Positions 15,301 to 27,635 are shown, counted from the stretch's first letter. The stretch: 64,000 nt of DNA from Archivesica marissinica (GCA_014843695.1 CM026391.1:35022291-35086290); one strand, 5' to 3'. The notes: generated from the sequence alone by a model not told the origin. A program made the numbers and translations.

Positions 15301-18300
15301 GACCAGTTCATTTCACTTTACAGAGTTGACCAGTTATTTCACTTTACAGAGTTGACCAGTTCATTTCACCTTTACATAGTTGACCAGTTCATTTCACTTA
15401 CAGAGTTGACCAGTTCATTTCACTTACATAGTTGACCAGTTCATTTCACTTTACATAGTTGACCAGTTCATTTCACTTTCACTTTACAGAGTTGACCAGT
15501 TCATTTCACTTACAGAGTTGACCAGTTCATTTCACTTTACAGAGTTGACCAGTTCAGTTCACTTTACAGAGTTGACCAGTTCATTTCACTTTACAGAGTT
15601 GACCAGTTCATTTCACTTTACAGAGTTGACCAGTTCAGTTCACTTTACAGAGTTGACCAGTTCATTTCACTTTACAGAGTTGACCAGTTCAGTTCACTTA
15701 CAGAGTTGACCAGTTCATTTCACTTACAGAGTTGACCAGTTCAGTTCACTTACAGAGTTGACCAGTTCAGTTCACTTACAGAGTTGACCAGTTCAGTTCA
15801 CTTACAGAGTTGACCAGTTCATTTCACTTTACAGAGTTGACCAGTTCAGTTCACTTACAGAGTTGACCAGTTCAGTTCACTTACAGAGTTGACCAGTTCA
15901 GTTCACTTACATAGTTGACCAGTTCAGTTCACTTACAGAGTTGACCAGTTCATTTCACTTTACAGAGTTGACCAGTTCATTTCACTTTACAGAGTAGACC
16001 AGTTCAGTTCACTTTACAGAGTTGACCAGTTCTTTCACTTTACATAGTTGACCAGTTCATTTCACTTTACATAGTTGACCAGTTCATTTCACTTTCACTT
16101 TACAGAGTTGACCAGTTCATTTCACTTTACAGAGTTGACCAGTTCATTTCACTTTACAGAGTTGACCAGTTCATTTCACTTTACAGAGTTGACCAGTTCA
16201 TTTCACTTTACAGAGTTGACCAGTTCATTTCACTTTACATAGTTGACCAGTTCATTTCACTTCACTTTACAGAGTTGACCAGTTCATTTCACTTTACAGA
16301 GTTGACCAGTTCATTTCACTTTACAGAGTTGACCAGTTCATTTCACTTTACAGAGTTGACCAGTTCATTTCACTTTACAGAGTTGACCAGTTCATTTCAC
16401 TTTACAGAGTTGACCAGTTCATTTCACTTTACAGAGTTGACCAGTTCATTTCACTTTACAGAGTTGACCAGTTCAGTTCACTTTACAGAGTTGACCAGTT
16501 CATTTCACTTTACAGAGTTGACCAGTTCATTTCACTTTACAGAGTTGACCAGTTCATTTCACTTACAGAGTTGACCAGTTCAGTTCACTTACAGAGTTGA
16601 CCAGTTCATTTCACTTTACAGAGTTGACCAGTTCAGTTCACTTACAGAGTTGACCAGTTCAGTTCACTTACAGAGTTGACCAGTTCAGTTCACTTACAGA
16701 GTTGACCAGTTCAGTTCACTTACAGAGTTGACCAGTTCATTTCACTTTACAGAGTTGACCAGTTCATTTCACTTTACATAGTTGACCAGTTCATTCACTT
16801 TCACTTTACAGAGTTGACCAGTTCATTTCACTTACAGAGTTGACCAGTTCATTTCACTTTACAGAGTTGACCAGTTCATTTCACTTTACAGAGTTGACCA
16901 GTTCATTTCACTTTCACTTTACAGAGTTGACCAGTTCATTTCACTTACAGAGTTGACCAGTTCATTTCACTTACAGAGTTGACCAGTTCAGTTCACTTTA
17001 CAGAGTTGACCAGTTCATTTCACTTTACAGAGTTGACCAGTTCATTTCACTTTACAGAGTTGACCAGTTCAGTTCACTTACAGAGTTGACCAGTTCATTT
17101 CACTTACAGAGTTGACCAGTTCATTTCACTTTACAGAGTTGACCAGTTCATTTCACTTTACAGAGTTGACCAGTTCAGTTCACTTTACAGAGTTGACCAG
17201 TTCATTTCACTTTACAGAGTTGACCAGTTCATTTCACTTTACAGAGTTGACCAGTTCAGTTCACTTTACAGAGTTGACCAGTTCATTTCACTTTACAGAG
17301 TTGACCAGTTCATTTCACTTACAGAGTTGACCAGTTCATTTCACTTTACATAGTTGACCAGTTCATTTCACTTTCACTTTACAGAGTTGACCAGTTCATT
17401 TCACTTACAGAGTTGACCAGTTCATTTCACTTTACAGAGTTGACCAGTTCATTTCACTTTACATAGTTGACCAGTTCATTTCACTTTCACTTTACAGAGT
17501 TGACCAGTTCATTTCACTTACAGAGTTGACCAGTTCATTTCACTTACAGAGTTGACCAGTTCAGTTCACTTTACAGAGTTGACCAGTTCATTTCACTTTA
17601 CAGAGTTGACCAGTTCATTTCACTTTACAGAGTTGACCAGTTCAGTTCACTTTACAGAGTTGACCAGTTCATTTCACTTTACAGAGTTGACCAGTTCATT
17701 TCACTTTACAGAGTTGACCAGTTCATTTCACTTTACAGAGTTGACCAGTTCATTTCACTTTACAGAGTTGACCAGTTCAGTTCACTTTACAGAGTTGACC
17801 AGTTCATTTCACTTACAGAGTTGACCAGTTCATTTCACTTACAGAGTTGACCAGTTCATTTCACTTTCACTTTACAGAGTTGACCAGTTCATTTCACTTT
17901 ACAGAGTTGACCAGTTCATTTCACTTTACAGAGTTGACCAGTTCATTTCACTTTACAGAGTTGACCAGTTCATTTCACTTTACAGAGTTGACCAGTTCAT
18001 TTCACTTTACAGAGTTGACCAGTTCATTTCACCACTTTACAGAGTTGACCAGTTCATTTCACTTTACAGAGTTGACCAGTTCAGTTCACTTTACAGAGTT
18101 GACCAGTTCATTTCACTTTACAGAGTTGACCAGTTCATTTCACTTTACAGAGTTGACCAGTTCATTTCACTTTACAGAGTTGACCAGTTCATTTCACTTT
18201 ACAGAGTTGACCAGTTCATTTCACTTTACAGAGTTGACCAGTTCAGTTCACTTTACAGAGTTGACCAGTTCATTTCACTTTACAGAGTTGACCAGTTCAT

Positions 18301-21300
18301 TTCACTTTACAGAGTTGACCAGTTCATTTCACTTACAGAGTTGACCAGTTCAGTTCACTTACAGAGTTGACCAGTTCATTTCACTTTACAGAGTTGACCA
18401 GTTCAGTTCACTTACAGAGTTGACCAGTTCAGTTCACTTACAGAGTTGACCAGTTCAGTTCACTTACAGAGTTGACCAGTTCATTCACTTACAGAGTTGA
18501 CCAGTTCATTTCACTTACAGAGTTGACCAGTTCATTACAGAGTTGACCAGTTCACTTACAGAGTTGACCAGTTCAGTTCACTTACAGAGTTGACCAGTTC
18601 AGTTCACTTACAGAGTTGACCAGTTCATTCACTTACAGAGTTGACCAGTTCATTTCACTTACAGAGTTGACCAGTTCAGTTCACTTACAAGTTGACCAGT
18701 TCATTTCACTTACAGAGTTGACCAGTTCATTCATTTCACTTTACAGAGTTGACCAGTTCATTTCACTTACAGAGTTGACCAGTTCATTTCACTTTACAGA
18801 GTTGACCAGTTCATTTCACTTACAGAGTTGACCAGTTCAGTTCACTTACAGAGTTGACCAGTTCATTTCACTTTACAGAGTTGACCAGTTCAGTTCACTT
18901 TACAGAGTTGACCAGTTCATTTCACTTTACAGAGTTGACCAGTTCATTTCACTTTACAGAGTTGACCAGTTCATTTCACTTACAGAGTTGACCAGTTCAT
19001 TTCACTTACAGAGTTGACCAGTTCATTTCACTTTACAGAGTTGACCAGTTCAGTTCACTTTACAGAGTTGACCAGTTCAGTTCACTTACAGAGTTGACCA
19101 GTTCAGTTCACTTACAGAGTTGACCAGTTCAGTTCACTTACAGAGTTGACCAGTTCATTTCACTTTACAGAGTTGACCAGTTCATTTCACTTACAGAGTA
19201 GACCAGTTCAGTTCACTTTACAGAGTTGACCAGTTCTTTCACTTTACATAGTTGACCAGTTCATTTCACTTTACATAGTTGACCAGTTCATTTCACTTTC
19301 ACTTTACAGAGTTGACCAGTTCATTTCACTTTACAGAGTTGACCAGTTCATTTCACTTTATAGAGTTGACCAGTTCATTTCACTTTACAGAGTTGACCAG
19401 TTCATTTCACTTTACATAGTTGACCAGTTCATTTCACTTTCACTTTATAGAGTTGACCAGTTCATTTCACTTTACAGAGTTGACCAGTTCATTTCACTTT
19501 ACAGAGTTGACCAGTTCAGTTCACTTTACATAGTTGACCAGTTCATTTCACTTTACAGAGTTGACCAGTTCAGTTCACTTTACAGAGTTGACCAGTTCAT
19601 TTCACTGTACATAGTTGACCAGTTCATTTCACTTTACAGAGTTGACCAGTTTATTTCACTTTACAGAGTTGACCAGTTCATATCACTTTACAGAGTTGAC
19701 CAGTTCAGTTCACTTTACAGAGCTGACCAGTTCATTTCACTTTATAGAGTTGACCAGTTCATTTCACTTTACAGAGTTGACCAGTTCATTTCACTTTACA
19801 GAGTTGACCAGTTCGGTTCACTTACAGAGTTGACCAGTTCAGTTCACTTACAGAGTTGACCAGTTCATTTCACTTACATAGTTGACCAGTTCAGTTCACT
19901 TACAGAGTTGACCAGTTCAGTTCACTTACAGAGTTGACCAGTTCAGTTCACTTACAGAGTTGACCAGTTCAGTTCACTTACAGAGTTGACCAGTTCATTT
20001 CACTTTACAGAGTTGACCAGTTCATTTCACTTTACAGAGTTGACCAGTTCATTTCACACTTTACAGAGTTGACCAGTTCATTTCACTTACAGAGTTGACC
20101 AGTTCAGTTCACTTTACAGAGTTGACCAGTTCATTTCACTTTACAGAGTTGACCAGTTCATTTCACTTTACAGAGTTGACCAGTTCAGTTCACTTTACAG
20201 AGTTGACCAGTTCATTTCACTTTACAGAGTTGACCAGTTCAGTTCACTTACAGAGTTGACCAGTTCAGTTCACTTACAGAGTTGACCAGTTCAGTTCACT
20301 TACAGAGTTGACCAGTTCATTTCACTTACAGAGTTGACCAGTTCAGTTCACTTACAGAGTTGACCAGTTCAGTTCACTTACAGAGTTGACCAGTTCAGTT
20401 CACTTACAGAGTTGACCAGTTCATTTCACTTTACAGAGTTGACCAGTTCAGTTCACTTACAGAGTTGACCAGTTCAGTTCACTTACAGAGTTGACCAGTT
20501 CAGTTCACTTACAGAGTTGACCAGTTCAGTTCACTTACAGAGTTGACCAGTTCATTTCACTTTACAGAGTTGACCAGTTCATTTCACTTTACAGAGTTGA
20601 CCAGTTCAGTTCACTTTACAGAGTTGACCAGTTCTTTCACTTTACATAGTTGACCAGTTCATTTCACTTTACATAGTTGACCAGTTCATTTCACTTTCAC
20701 TTTACAGAGTTGACCAGTTCATTTCACTTACAGAGTTGACCAGTTCATTTCACTTTACAGAGTTGACCAGTTCATTTCACTTTACAGAGTTGACCAGTTC
20801 ATTTCACTTTACATAGTTGACCAGTTCATTTCACTTTCACTTTATAGAGTTGACCAGTTCATTTCACTTTACAGAGTTGACCAGTTCATTTCACTTTACA
20901 GAGTTGACCAGTTCAGTTCACTTTACAGAGTTGACCAGTTCATTTCACTTTACAGAGTTGACCAGTTCAGTTCACTTTACAGAGTTGACCAGTTCATTTC
21001 ACTTACATAGTTGACCAGTTCATTTCACTTTACATAGTTGACCAGTTCATTTCACTTTCACTTTACAGAGTTGACCAGTTTATTTCACTTTACAGAGTTG
21101 ACCAGTTCATATCACTTTTCAGAGTTGACCAGTTCAGTTCACTTTACAGAGCTGACCAGTTCATTTCACTTTATAGAGTTGACCAGTTCATTTCACTTTA
21201 CAGAGTTGACCAGTTCATTTCACTTTACAGAGTTGACCAGTTCGGTTCACTTACAGAGTTGACCAGTTCAGTTCACTTACAGAGTTGACCAGTTCATTTC

Positions 21301-22098
21301 ACTTACATAGTTGACCAGTTCAGTTCACTTACAGAGTTGACCAGTTCAGTTCACTTACAGAGTTGACCAGTTCAGTTCACTTACAGAGTTGACCAGTTCA
21401 TTTCACTTTACAGAGTTGACCAGTTCAGTTCACTTACAGAGTTGACCAGTTCATTTCACTTTACAGAGTTGACCAGTTCAGTTCACTTACAGAGTTGATC
21501 AGTTCATTTCACTTACAGAGTTGACCAGTTCATTTCGCTTACATAGTTGACCAGTTCAGTTCACTTACAGAGTTGACCAGTTCATTTCACTTTACAGAGT
21601 TGACCAGTTCAGTTCACTTACAGAGTTGACCAGTTCAGTTCACTTACAGAGTTGACCAGTTCAGTTCACTTACAGAGTTGACCAGTTCAGTTCACTTACA
21701 GAGTTGACCAGGTCATTTCACTTTACAGAGTTGACCAGTTCATTTCACTTTACAGAGTTGACCAGTTCATTTCACTTTCACTTTACAGAGTTGACCAGTT
21801 CATTTCACTTATAGAGTTGACCAGTTCAGTTCACTTTACAGAGTTGACCAGTTCATTTCACTTTACAGAGTTGACCAGTTCATTTCACTTACAGAGTTGA
21901 CCAGTTCAGTTCACTTTACAGAGTTGACCAGTTCATTTCACTTTATAGAGTTGACCAGTTCATTTCACTTTACAGAGTTGACCAGTTCATTTCACTTTAC
22001 AGAGTTGACCAGTTCAGTTCACTTTACAGAGCTGACCAGTTCATTTCACTTTATAGAGTTGACCAGTTCATTTCACTTTACATAGTTGACCAGTTGCT
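6396..22098. repeat. 26/27-bp satellite, about 550 sequenced copies plus a gap
   Basis: The unit is AGTTGACCAGTTCA(T/G)TTCACTT(T)ACAG. Two polymorphic positions give four common variants: T or G after TTCA, and an optional T that makes the unit 26 or 27 bp. A 33-bp variant with a duplicated TTTCACTTTCAC recurs at least twenty times, for example near 7630, 8605, 9563, 10061, 12206, 14115, 16910 and 17486. Variants follow each other in ordered strings, so higher-order repeats are present. The left edge (6396-6500) holds degenerate units; the right edge ends abruptly at GTTGACCAGTTGC. Runs of 27-bp units give open frames of a nine-residue repeat that end wherever a 26-bp unit occurs, which shows they are not genes. 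Confidence 0.98.
14281..15280. other. Assembly gap, exactly 1000 N
   Basis: Exactly 1000 undetermined bases within the 26/27-bp satellite, with array units on both sides. The round number suggests a placeholder, so the true missing length is unknown and the array may be much longer. Confidence 0.98.
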
Positions 22099-22189
22099 GT
22101 ACATGCTAGCTAAGTTCCTGCAGTTATTTCTATTTTTGAAGAGCATACCAGTGCGTATTGAAATGCCCTATCTACACTAACCTAGTCAG

Positions 22190-22385
22190 ATTAAGGTATC
22201 GGTTAATACGTTCGCTTCTCACTAATGTAATCCGGGTTCGATCCTCGGACCGGGAAGTATGTGAGGTGAAACGCTTGTCGCCAGATCGGACAGGTTGGTT
22301 TCCTCCTGTTACACCGGTTCCCTACCACACGAATGGCCACTCATGCGTTTTCATCCTCGCCAACGAGTGTGCTTAATGTGAGTTG
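22190..22385 (+). mobile_element. SINE B copy, 3' tail missing
   Basis: The tRNA-like head has CGCTTCTCACTAATG and box B GGGTTCGATCC, followed by the central domain (TCGCCAGATCGGACAGG, then CACCGGTTCCCT in place of the family's CTCCGGTTTCCTCCCAC) and TTTTCATCC. A better copy lies on the minus strand at 55730-55958. The central domain resembles the conserved core of metazoan tRNA-SINE superfamilies such as Meta-SINEs; that is from memory and untested. This copy stops before the ATTAATATAAGTTG tail and is diverged. Confidence 0.8.
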
Positions 22386-22435
22386 CTTGTTTATCACCAT
22401 GACTTATAATCCTCTGCTATACCAACACATCATGA

Positions 22436-22641
22436 TTGCGCTGTCGCTTCATGTGCACACGATCCGGAGTTCGAGCCCCGATGGAGCCGTTACGATTGTG
22501 CCCTTAGACAAGGCATTTAAATTCCAAGTTGCCTCTTCTCTCTCCGTCGTGGCGATGGATTCCATCAGGAATGATGTTTCGAGATTAATATAAGTTGTAA
22601 AACTTGTTTCGCAATCGAGCTCAAATAACTTTGTATAAACT
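22436..22641 (+). mobile_element. SINE A copy
   Basis: Matches the family from box B (GGAGTTCGAGCCCCG) through the GGCAAGGCATTTAAATTCC body to the TTAATATAAGTTGTAAAAC tail and CAATCGAGCTCAAATAA. The first 40 bp correspond only weakly to the tRNA-like head. Small deletions relative to other copies mark it as an old, inactive insertion. Confidence 0.88.
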
Positions 22642-22686
22642 AATATTTACAATAATATAGTATTTCGGATGACACTAAGGCCTAGG

Positions 22687-22836
22687 TATAATGTTGGTGC
22701 TTGATACCAGCACGTAACTAACCGGAGGAAACTTCTGGAATGGGTCGTTGTCTGTATCATTGCAGTATCCAATGACTAACATCTTCAGGAGGCGTAGCTC
22801 ATATGGGAAACCGGTATCGACGATAAATAATCATAC
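22687..22836 (+). mobile_element. SINE C, diverged 3' half
   Basis: Contains the order of words seen in complete SINE C copies: GGTGCTT, a diverged AACCGGAGGAAAC, CTGGAATGGGTC, TGTATCATTGCA, CTTCAGGAGGCGT, then CTCATATGGG and GATAAATAA. The 3' hairpin stem is partly mutated. The tRNA-like head is absent. Confidence 0.75.
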
Positions 22837-22895
22837 AACAAACACTAAGCTAGTTCCTGGCACCAGTATCTTGGCAACAAATAAGAAAAGGTAAG

Positions 22896-23107
22896 TGGAT
22901 GCGCGTTCGTTTCAGGTGCGAAAGGTCCGGTGTTCGAGCGCCGCTGGAGCGGTACCAATCGTGCCCTTAGGCAAGGCATTTAAGTTCCACGTTGCCTTTT
23001 CTCTCTCCCTCGTTGCGATGGATTTCATCAGGAATGAAGCCTCGAGAGTGATTAATATAAGTTGTAAGAACTTGTTTCGCAATCGAGCTAACATAAATGT
23101 GTATAAC
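22896..23107 (+). mobile_element. SINE A copy, nearly complete
   Basis: Starts at GTGGATGCGCGTTCG, next to box A, and carries AGGTGCGAAAGGTCCGG, box B GTTCGAGCG, the family body and the tail through AATCGAGCTAACATAAATG. Compared with the 31923 copy it lacks only the first bases of the tRNA-like head. The short frames on both strands inside it are incidental. Confidence 0.9.
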
Positions 23108-23305
23108 CTATAAAGTAAGTTCACGTAACCTGACAACTGACACCCTTTCGTGTCTAAGCTCATTACATGCCGGAATATAGGTGGTTTAAAATTCATTAAT
23201 GGGCTATAATGTGTATGAAGGTTACTTTATCAGATGTTAGATTAATATGGCTGGCATGTGCGTTTCAAATTTTGACAGAAGTGCCAACACATTATAAATC
23301 AATAA

Positions 23306-23878
23306 TAGCCAGCAAACACGACCCCCGTGTCAGGAGAGCAACCAAGCACGACAACCCCCGTGTCAGGAGAGCCACAAAGTTCGACCCCCGTGTTAGGAGA
23401 GCCAGCAAGCACGACCCCCGTTTCATGATAGCCAGCAAGCACGACCAACCCCGTGTCAGGAGAGCCACCAAGCACGACCCCCGTGTCAGGAGAGCCACCA
23501 AGCACGACCCCCGTGTCAGGAGAGCCACCAAGCACGACCCCTGTCAGGAGAGTCACCAAGCACGACCCCCGTGTCAGGAGAGCCACCAAGCACGACCACC
23601 GTGTCAGGAGAGCCACCAAGCACGAGCCCCGTGTCAGGAGAGCCACCAAGCACGACCCACGTGTCAGGAGAATCACCAAGCATGATCCCCGTGTCAGGAG
23701 AGCCACCAAGCACGGACCCCGTGTCAGGAGAGCCACCAAACACGGACCCCGTGTCAGGAGAGCCACCAAACACGACCACCGAGTCAGGAGAGTCACCAAG
23801 CACGACCCCCGTGTCAGGAGAGTAACCAAGCACGACCCCGTGTCAGGAGAGTCACCAAGCACGACCCCCGTGTCAGAA
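23306..23878. repeat. 30-bp minisatellite, about 19 copies
   Basis: The unit is built of ACCAAGCACGACCCCCGTGT followed by CAGGAGAGCC. Substitutions and a few 2-4 bp indels separate copies. Several frames stay open on both strands because the unit is a multiple of three, and they are mutually exclusive, so none is credible as a gene. It begins about 200 bp after a SINE A copy, but I could not match the unit convincingly to that element. Confidence 0.96.
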
Positions 23879-23924
23879 TAATGTCGATATAGCATTTTCT
23901 TTCACTGAGAAAACTGAACAATTA

Positions 23925-24555
23925 TGTCACCCACTAAATCTCTCGACAGTCTGTGTCTTAGGTAGAAAATGACACCCACTAAATCTCTCGACAGTCTGTT
24001 TCTTAGGTAGAAAATGTCACCCACTAAATCTCTCGACAGTCTGTTTCTTAGGTAGACAATGTCACCCACTAAATCTCTCGACATTCTGTTTCTTAGGTAG
24101 AAAATGTCACCCACTAAATTTATCGACAGTCTGTTTCTTAGGTAGAACATGTCACCCACTAAATCTCACGACAGTCTGTTTCTTAGGTAGAAAATGTCAC
24201 CCACTAAATCTCTCGACAGCCTGTGTCTTAGGTAGAACATGTCACCCACTAAATATCTCGACAGTCTGTTTTTTAGGTAGACAATGTCACCCACTAAATC
24301 TCTCGACAGTCTGTTTCTTAGGTAGAAACTGTCACCCACTAAATCTCTCGACAGCCTGTGTCTTAGGTAGAACATGTCACCCACTAAATATCTCGACAGT
24401 CTGTGTCTTAGGTAGAAAATGTCACCCACTAAATCTCTCGACAGCCTGTTTCTTAGGTAGAAAATGTCACCCACTAAATCTCTCGACAGCCTGTTTCTTA
24501 GGTAGAAAATGTCACCCACTAAATCTCTCGACAGTCTGTTTCTTAGGTAGAAACT
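23925..24555. repeat. 45-bp minisatellite, about 14 copies
   Basis: The unit contains GTCACCCACTAAATCTCTCG and ACAGTCTGTTTCTTAGGTAG. It lies directly after the 30-bp array with about 45 bp between them. Pairs of variants (CAGCCTGTGTCTT followed by TATCTCGACAG) recur, hinting at short higher-order blocks. The minus-strand frames are period artefacts. Confidence 0.96.
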
Positions 24556-25085
24556 TAAAAAACCCTGCTGACAATTCGCTTGGACGGCTCAGACGTAGCC
24601 GGTTAACATATTCGTTTCGATTTTGACACTTTGAGGGTTCACGTTTCCTCACAAACTCAACGGATTGTCGGAGTTAGTATTTTCACGTAGATAGTCATGT
24701 AGTTCGTTATAATCCGATTTCACGGATCAATCAATGATGCTAAACCGGTGTTAGTAGTAGCAGTGGCAATGTCGCTGGGACGATACCATCGTTGTCGTGG
24801 TTTTCAGGCAGTTTATAAGCAGGCCAAATACTATTTAATATATTTCTTAGTTACAAGTAATATCAACTATATCTTTCTTTTCTTTTGGAATTTTGTTAGT
24901 AAGAAATGCATTGATCAATGTAACGAGGAGAGGCGGGAACTATATCCCACAAGAGGGTATTAAGCCATGTAGTTGTCCTCTCAGTACCAGGCCACAACAT
25001 CCGCTAACCAAAACGTCCGCTGACATTTCTTGTTCAAACACAACCTTACAGTACGGGAGCGATATACCCTTACTTTAAGTAGACA
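24556..25085. other. Spacer, no gene recognised
   Basis: Mixed-composition sequence. A stretch at about 24585-24660 with CAGACGTAGCCGG and GAGGGTTCACG vaguely recalls a tRNA-like head, but the boxes are too weak to call. The two short frames here show no recognisable domain. Confidence 0.5.
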
Positions 25086-25368
25086 GTTGGATCTGTAGTT
25101 CAGTGGTAACACGCTGGACTGGTAATCCAGTGATCGCTGGTTCGATCCCCCGTCTGACCCTAATAAAATTAACAGTCTTTCAGATGGGACGTTAAACCGA
25201 GGTCTCGTGTCGGTGCTTTACATCGTGTATGTAAAAGAACCAGAGGAGTTTCTGGAATGGGTCTCTGTCTCTGCACTATCCTCCAATAATCTAAAATGAC
25301 AAATCTCTTCAGGAGGCGTCGCTCATATGGGCAACCGGTAGCGACGATAGATAAACGTAAAACACACA
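25086..25368 (+). mobile_element. SINE C, complete copy
   Basis: The tRNA-like head has box A (TGTAGTTCAGTGGT), an anticodon arm CTGGA-CTGGTAA-TCCAG that would read GGT (Thr), and box B GGTTCGATCCC. The acceptor and T stems pair poorly, so this is a SINE head and not a tRNA gene. The body follows with TAATAAAATTAACAGTC, GATGGGACGTTAAACC, AGGTCTCGTGTCGGTGC and CTTCAGGAGGC. The 3' end carries the hairpin GTCGCT-loop-AGCGAC and the tail ATAAACGTAAAACACAC. It is about 283 bp and non-coding. Confidence 0.93.
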
Positions 25369-26215
25369 AAGGAACGTTTTGAGAGAAAACAACTACTCCA
25401 AATGTTGGGGGTAATAGCGTTTCCAAGCCAGGTCAAATCCCCTATTATAATAGTATCCTATAATCAGTAGAACAATTAAGTATATAACTTAACAATGATT
25501 AATCTGTAAATTATGAATCTCATATACTAGTTGCATTGATGATAAATATTATTTATGATTTGCATTATCGTCGACATGTTAAACGTTCCTAGCTACACGT
25601 TTTTGCGGGAAATTACTTTTTGGCGGGTCCAGAATTATATTTCTAATAGTTATATAATTATACAATGTATTCATTAGGCCGCCCACGTTCTACACATTTG
25701 AAATTTACAATACAATGTGTTATGCTTTGTAGTTTAGCAAAATGTATGTTCATAGTTGAGCTACGGGAAAGGCCCTGTTCAGACCCCTATTATGGGTTTT
25801 CTATAGGCTCTATCAGATGGGTCAAACTGGTTGAGTATTTACTGTAAGGGAAGTGACATGTGAGAATCTTTAACGTGACACAATAATCCTATTACCGTGA
25901 CAGGTCGAGTGCAGTTATACTACAATAACTGCTCACAATTAGATAATCAGATTTCACGTTATTCAAGTCGCTCAGGCCACACATAGAGACAGCGGCCGAG
26001 CTATTCATATCCTTACTTTATATGTCATGTAATTCTTCCGTGTCACCACTGTTCACACAATTACTAGTACTATACTGGCATCATCATACACATACAGCCT
26101 GTATATATATATAATGCATACTCCATTATATACATTTTTATCGCAAGTCTTGCCCATTGTAAACAGAGTTTGGGTTTTGTATGTGGTGTAGTTAAGACTT
26201 ACATTTTTTTTACAT
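25369..26215. other. AT-rich spacer, no gene recognised
   Basis: A short plus-strand frame at 25665-25847 has no recognisable domain. TATATATATA near 26102 is a minor simple repeat. I see no element shared with the rest of the window. Confidence 0.6.
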
Positions 26216-26436
26216 GTATGTGAATTTATTTAGCTCAATCGGGAAACATTCATACACCGTTGGTTTCCTAAGTGTAATCGATCTATATATGTCATTCTTG
26301 ATGAAATCCATCGCCATGAGGGAGTGAAGAGGCATGTATAATTGTAATGCATAAGTGTACTGGCTACATCTTGGTGCGAACTTCGGACCAGTCAAACTTG
26401 AAGCAAACGCTCTACCACCGCGCTATCACGGCTACC
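26216..26436 (-). mobile_element. SINE A copy, full length but degenerate
   Basis: Read on the minus strand it has a complete tRNA-like head (GCCGTGATAGCGCGGTGG and GGTAGAGCG for box A, GTTCGCACC for box B), then the body with CATGCCTCTTCACTCCCTC and GATGGATTTCATCAAG, and the end GAGCTAAATAAATTC. Many substitutions show age. Its intact box A region is one of the two references tying the 18-bp array at 4384 to this family. Confidence 0.82.
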
Positions 26437-26507
26437 ATTATATACAGCTTGCACATTGATATGTATGCCTTAGGGAGCTTAATATTCCTTAGTTCATTTC
26501 AAAGTGT

Positions 26508-26705
26508 TAGCCTCCGTGACCGAGTGGTCGAACACGCCGTTATTAGAACTCGCCTTTCAATGAAATCATCAGTGCTGCAGGTACGCCTCCTATCAGGGGC
26601 ATGTGATAACATTATGATTATTATGTGAGAAAGTTGTCTGTCACTTGCTGAGGTCGGATAATTGAGTACTTGTTTCAGCCCAGTAAATGTGGGTGGTCTC
26701 GTCCA
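26508..26705 (+). mobile_element. Possible degenerate SINE D
   Basis: CCTCCGTGACCGAGTGGTCGAA resembles the 5' half of a Ser/Leu-type tRNA and the head of the SINE D copy at 43889-44129 (GCCTCGTGGTCGAGTG on its own strand). Downstream, GAGGTCGGATAATTGAGTACT loosely follows that element's body. Box B is not clear and no 3' hairpin is visible, so this is tentative. Confidence 0.4.
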
Positions 26706-26920
26706 ACACGATTGATTGACGTTGTACCATAGTGCTACAGAGTGGGCCATGTTCAAATATTAAAGGGAGGGCATAAGGATTACTATTTCAAATTGTTCCC
26801 GTGTATTATGTTGCTTAAGATATCGATAATGTTCTACGAAGAGAATCATGTATGCACCATAGCCCACTATCTCTCACTGTATGGCTTTGATAGTGACGGG
26901 GTGTCATTTTAAAACGTGCT

Positions 26921-27150
26921 TGTATATTTACGTTCATTTATCGTCGCTACATGTTGCCCATATGAGCGACGCCTCCTGAAGAGATTAGTTATTGAATGTG
27001 TGTGTTTTACGTTTATTTATCGTCGCTACCGGTTGCCCATATGAGCGACGCCTCCTGAAGAGATTAGTCATTGAATGTGTGTGTTTTACGTTTATTTATC
27101 GTCGCTACCGGTTGCCCATATGAGTGACGCCTCCTGAAGATATTGTCATT
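26921..27150 (-). repeat. 79-bp tandem triplication of the SINE C 3' tail
   Basis: Three consecutive 79-bp units, with CGTCGCTAC at 26942, 27021 and 27100, each consist of the minus-strand 3' end of SINE C: TTTACGTTTATTTATCG, the hairpin, GCCTCCTGAAGAGATTAG. The first unit is the most diverged. No tRNA-like head or 5' body is attached, so only the tail was multiplied or repeatedly retained. Confidence 0.9.
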
Positions 27151-27154
27151 TTAG

Positions 27155-27635
27155 ATTGTGCATTTTGTATGTATAAAACATTGATCATGACTACAAATTC
27201 TTCCAAAATAATTCGGAAGTTATCAATAAACAAATAAACAGTATTTTTGCGGTCAGCAAACTCATCAAAGTGAAGTAGGGTTACATATAGTGGTCAGCCA
27301 CGCTCCTGGATTGACGTTCTTTTATTATTGGAGTCTATACTAAGCACGTGATATTGTCGTTTAGAGCTAGATTAGATTAGACTAAACATAAATATACAGA
27401 AACATGTGAGTTACGGTAAATCTGTACCATACATGTTATTCAGGATACACGCTTTGTAGTTTATATGATGCAGCAATGGTGACCATATTTACATGTTATG
27501 TCAACAAACGTCGTATACATATTATGACGTTCGTTGATTGGTTAATACTCACAACTATTTGGGAATAAATACAATATAATAGGAAATTATATTCGATAGA
27601 ACGTTACGTTTTTCATCCATGTAGTGTCGCTTTAA
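27155..27635 (+). mobile_element. TTAA-type MITE, left end lost
   Basis: The right end ATGTAGTGTCGCTTTAA matches the terminal inverted repeat of the family seen complete at 28667, 30108 and 37663. Internal words shared with them include ACTACAAATTCTTCC, CACGTGATATTGTCG and GTTATTCAGGATACACG. The left terminus is missing where it meets the SINE C tail array. There is no transposase frame. Confidence 0.8.

Noticed and set aside
23306..23878. The 30-bp array as an amplified SINE C box B
   Set aside because: ACCCCCGTGTCAGG resembles ATCCCCCGTCTGACC in SINE C, but the match is short and imperfect and no SINE C sequence adjoins the array.
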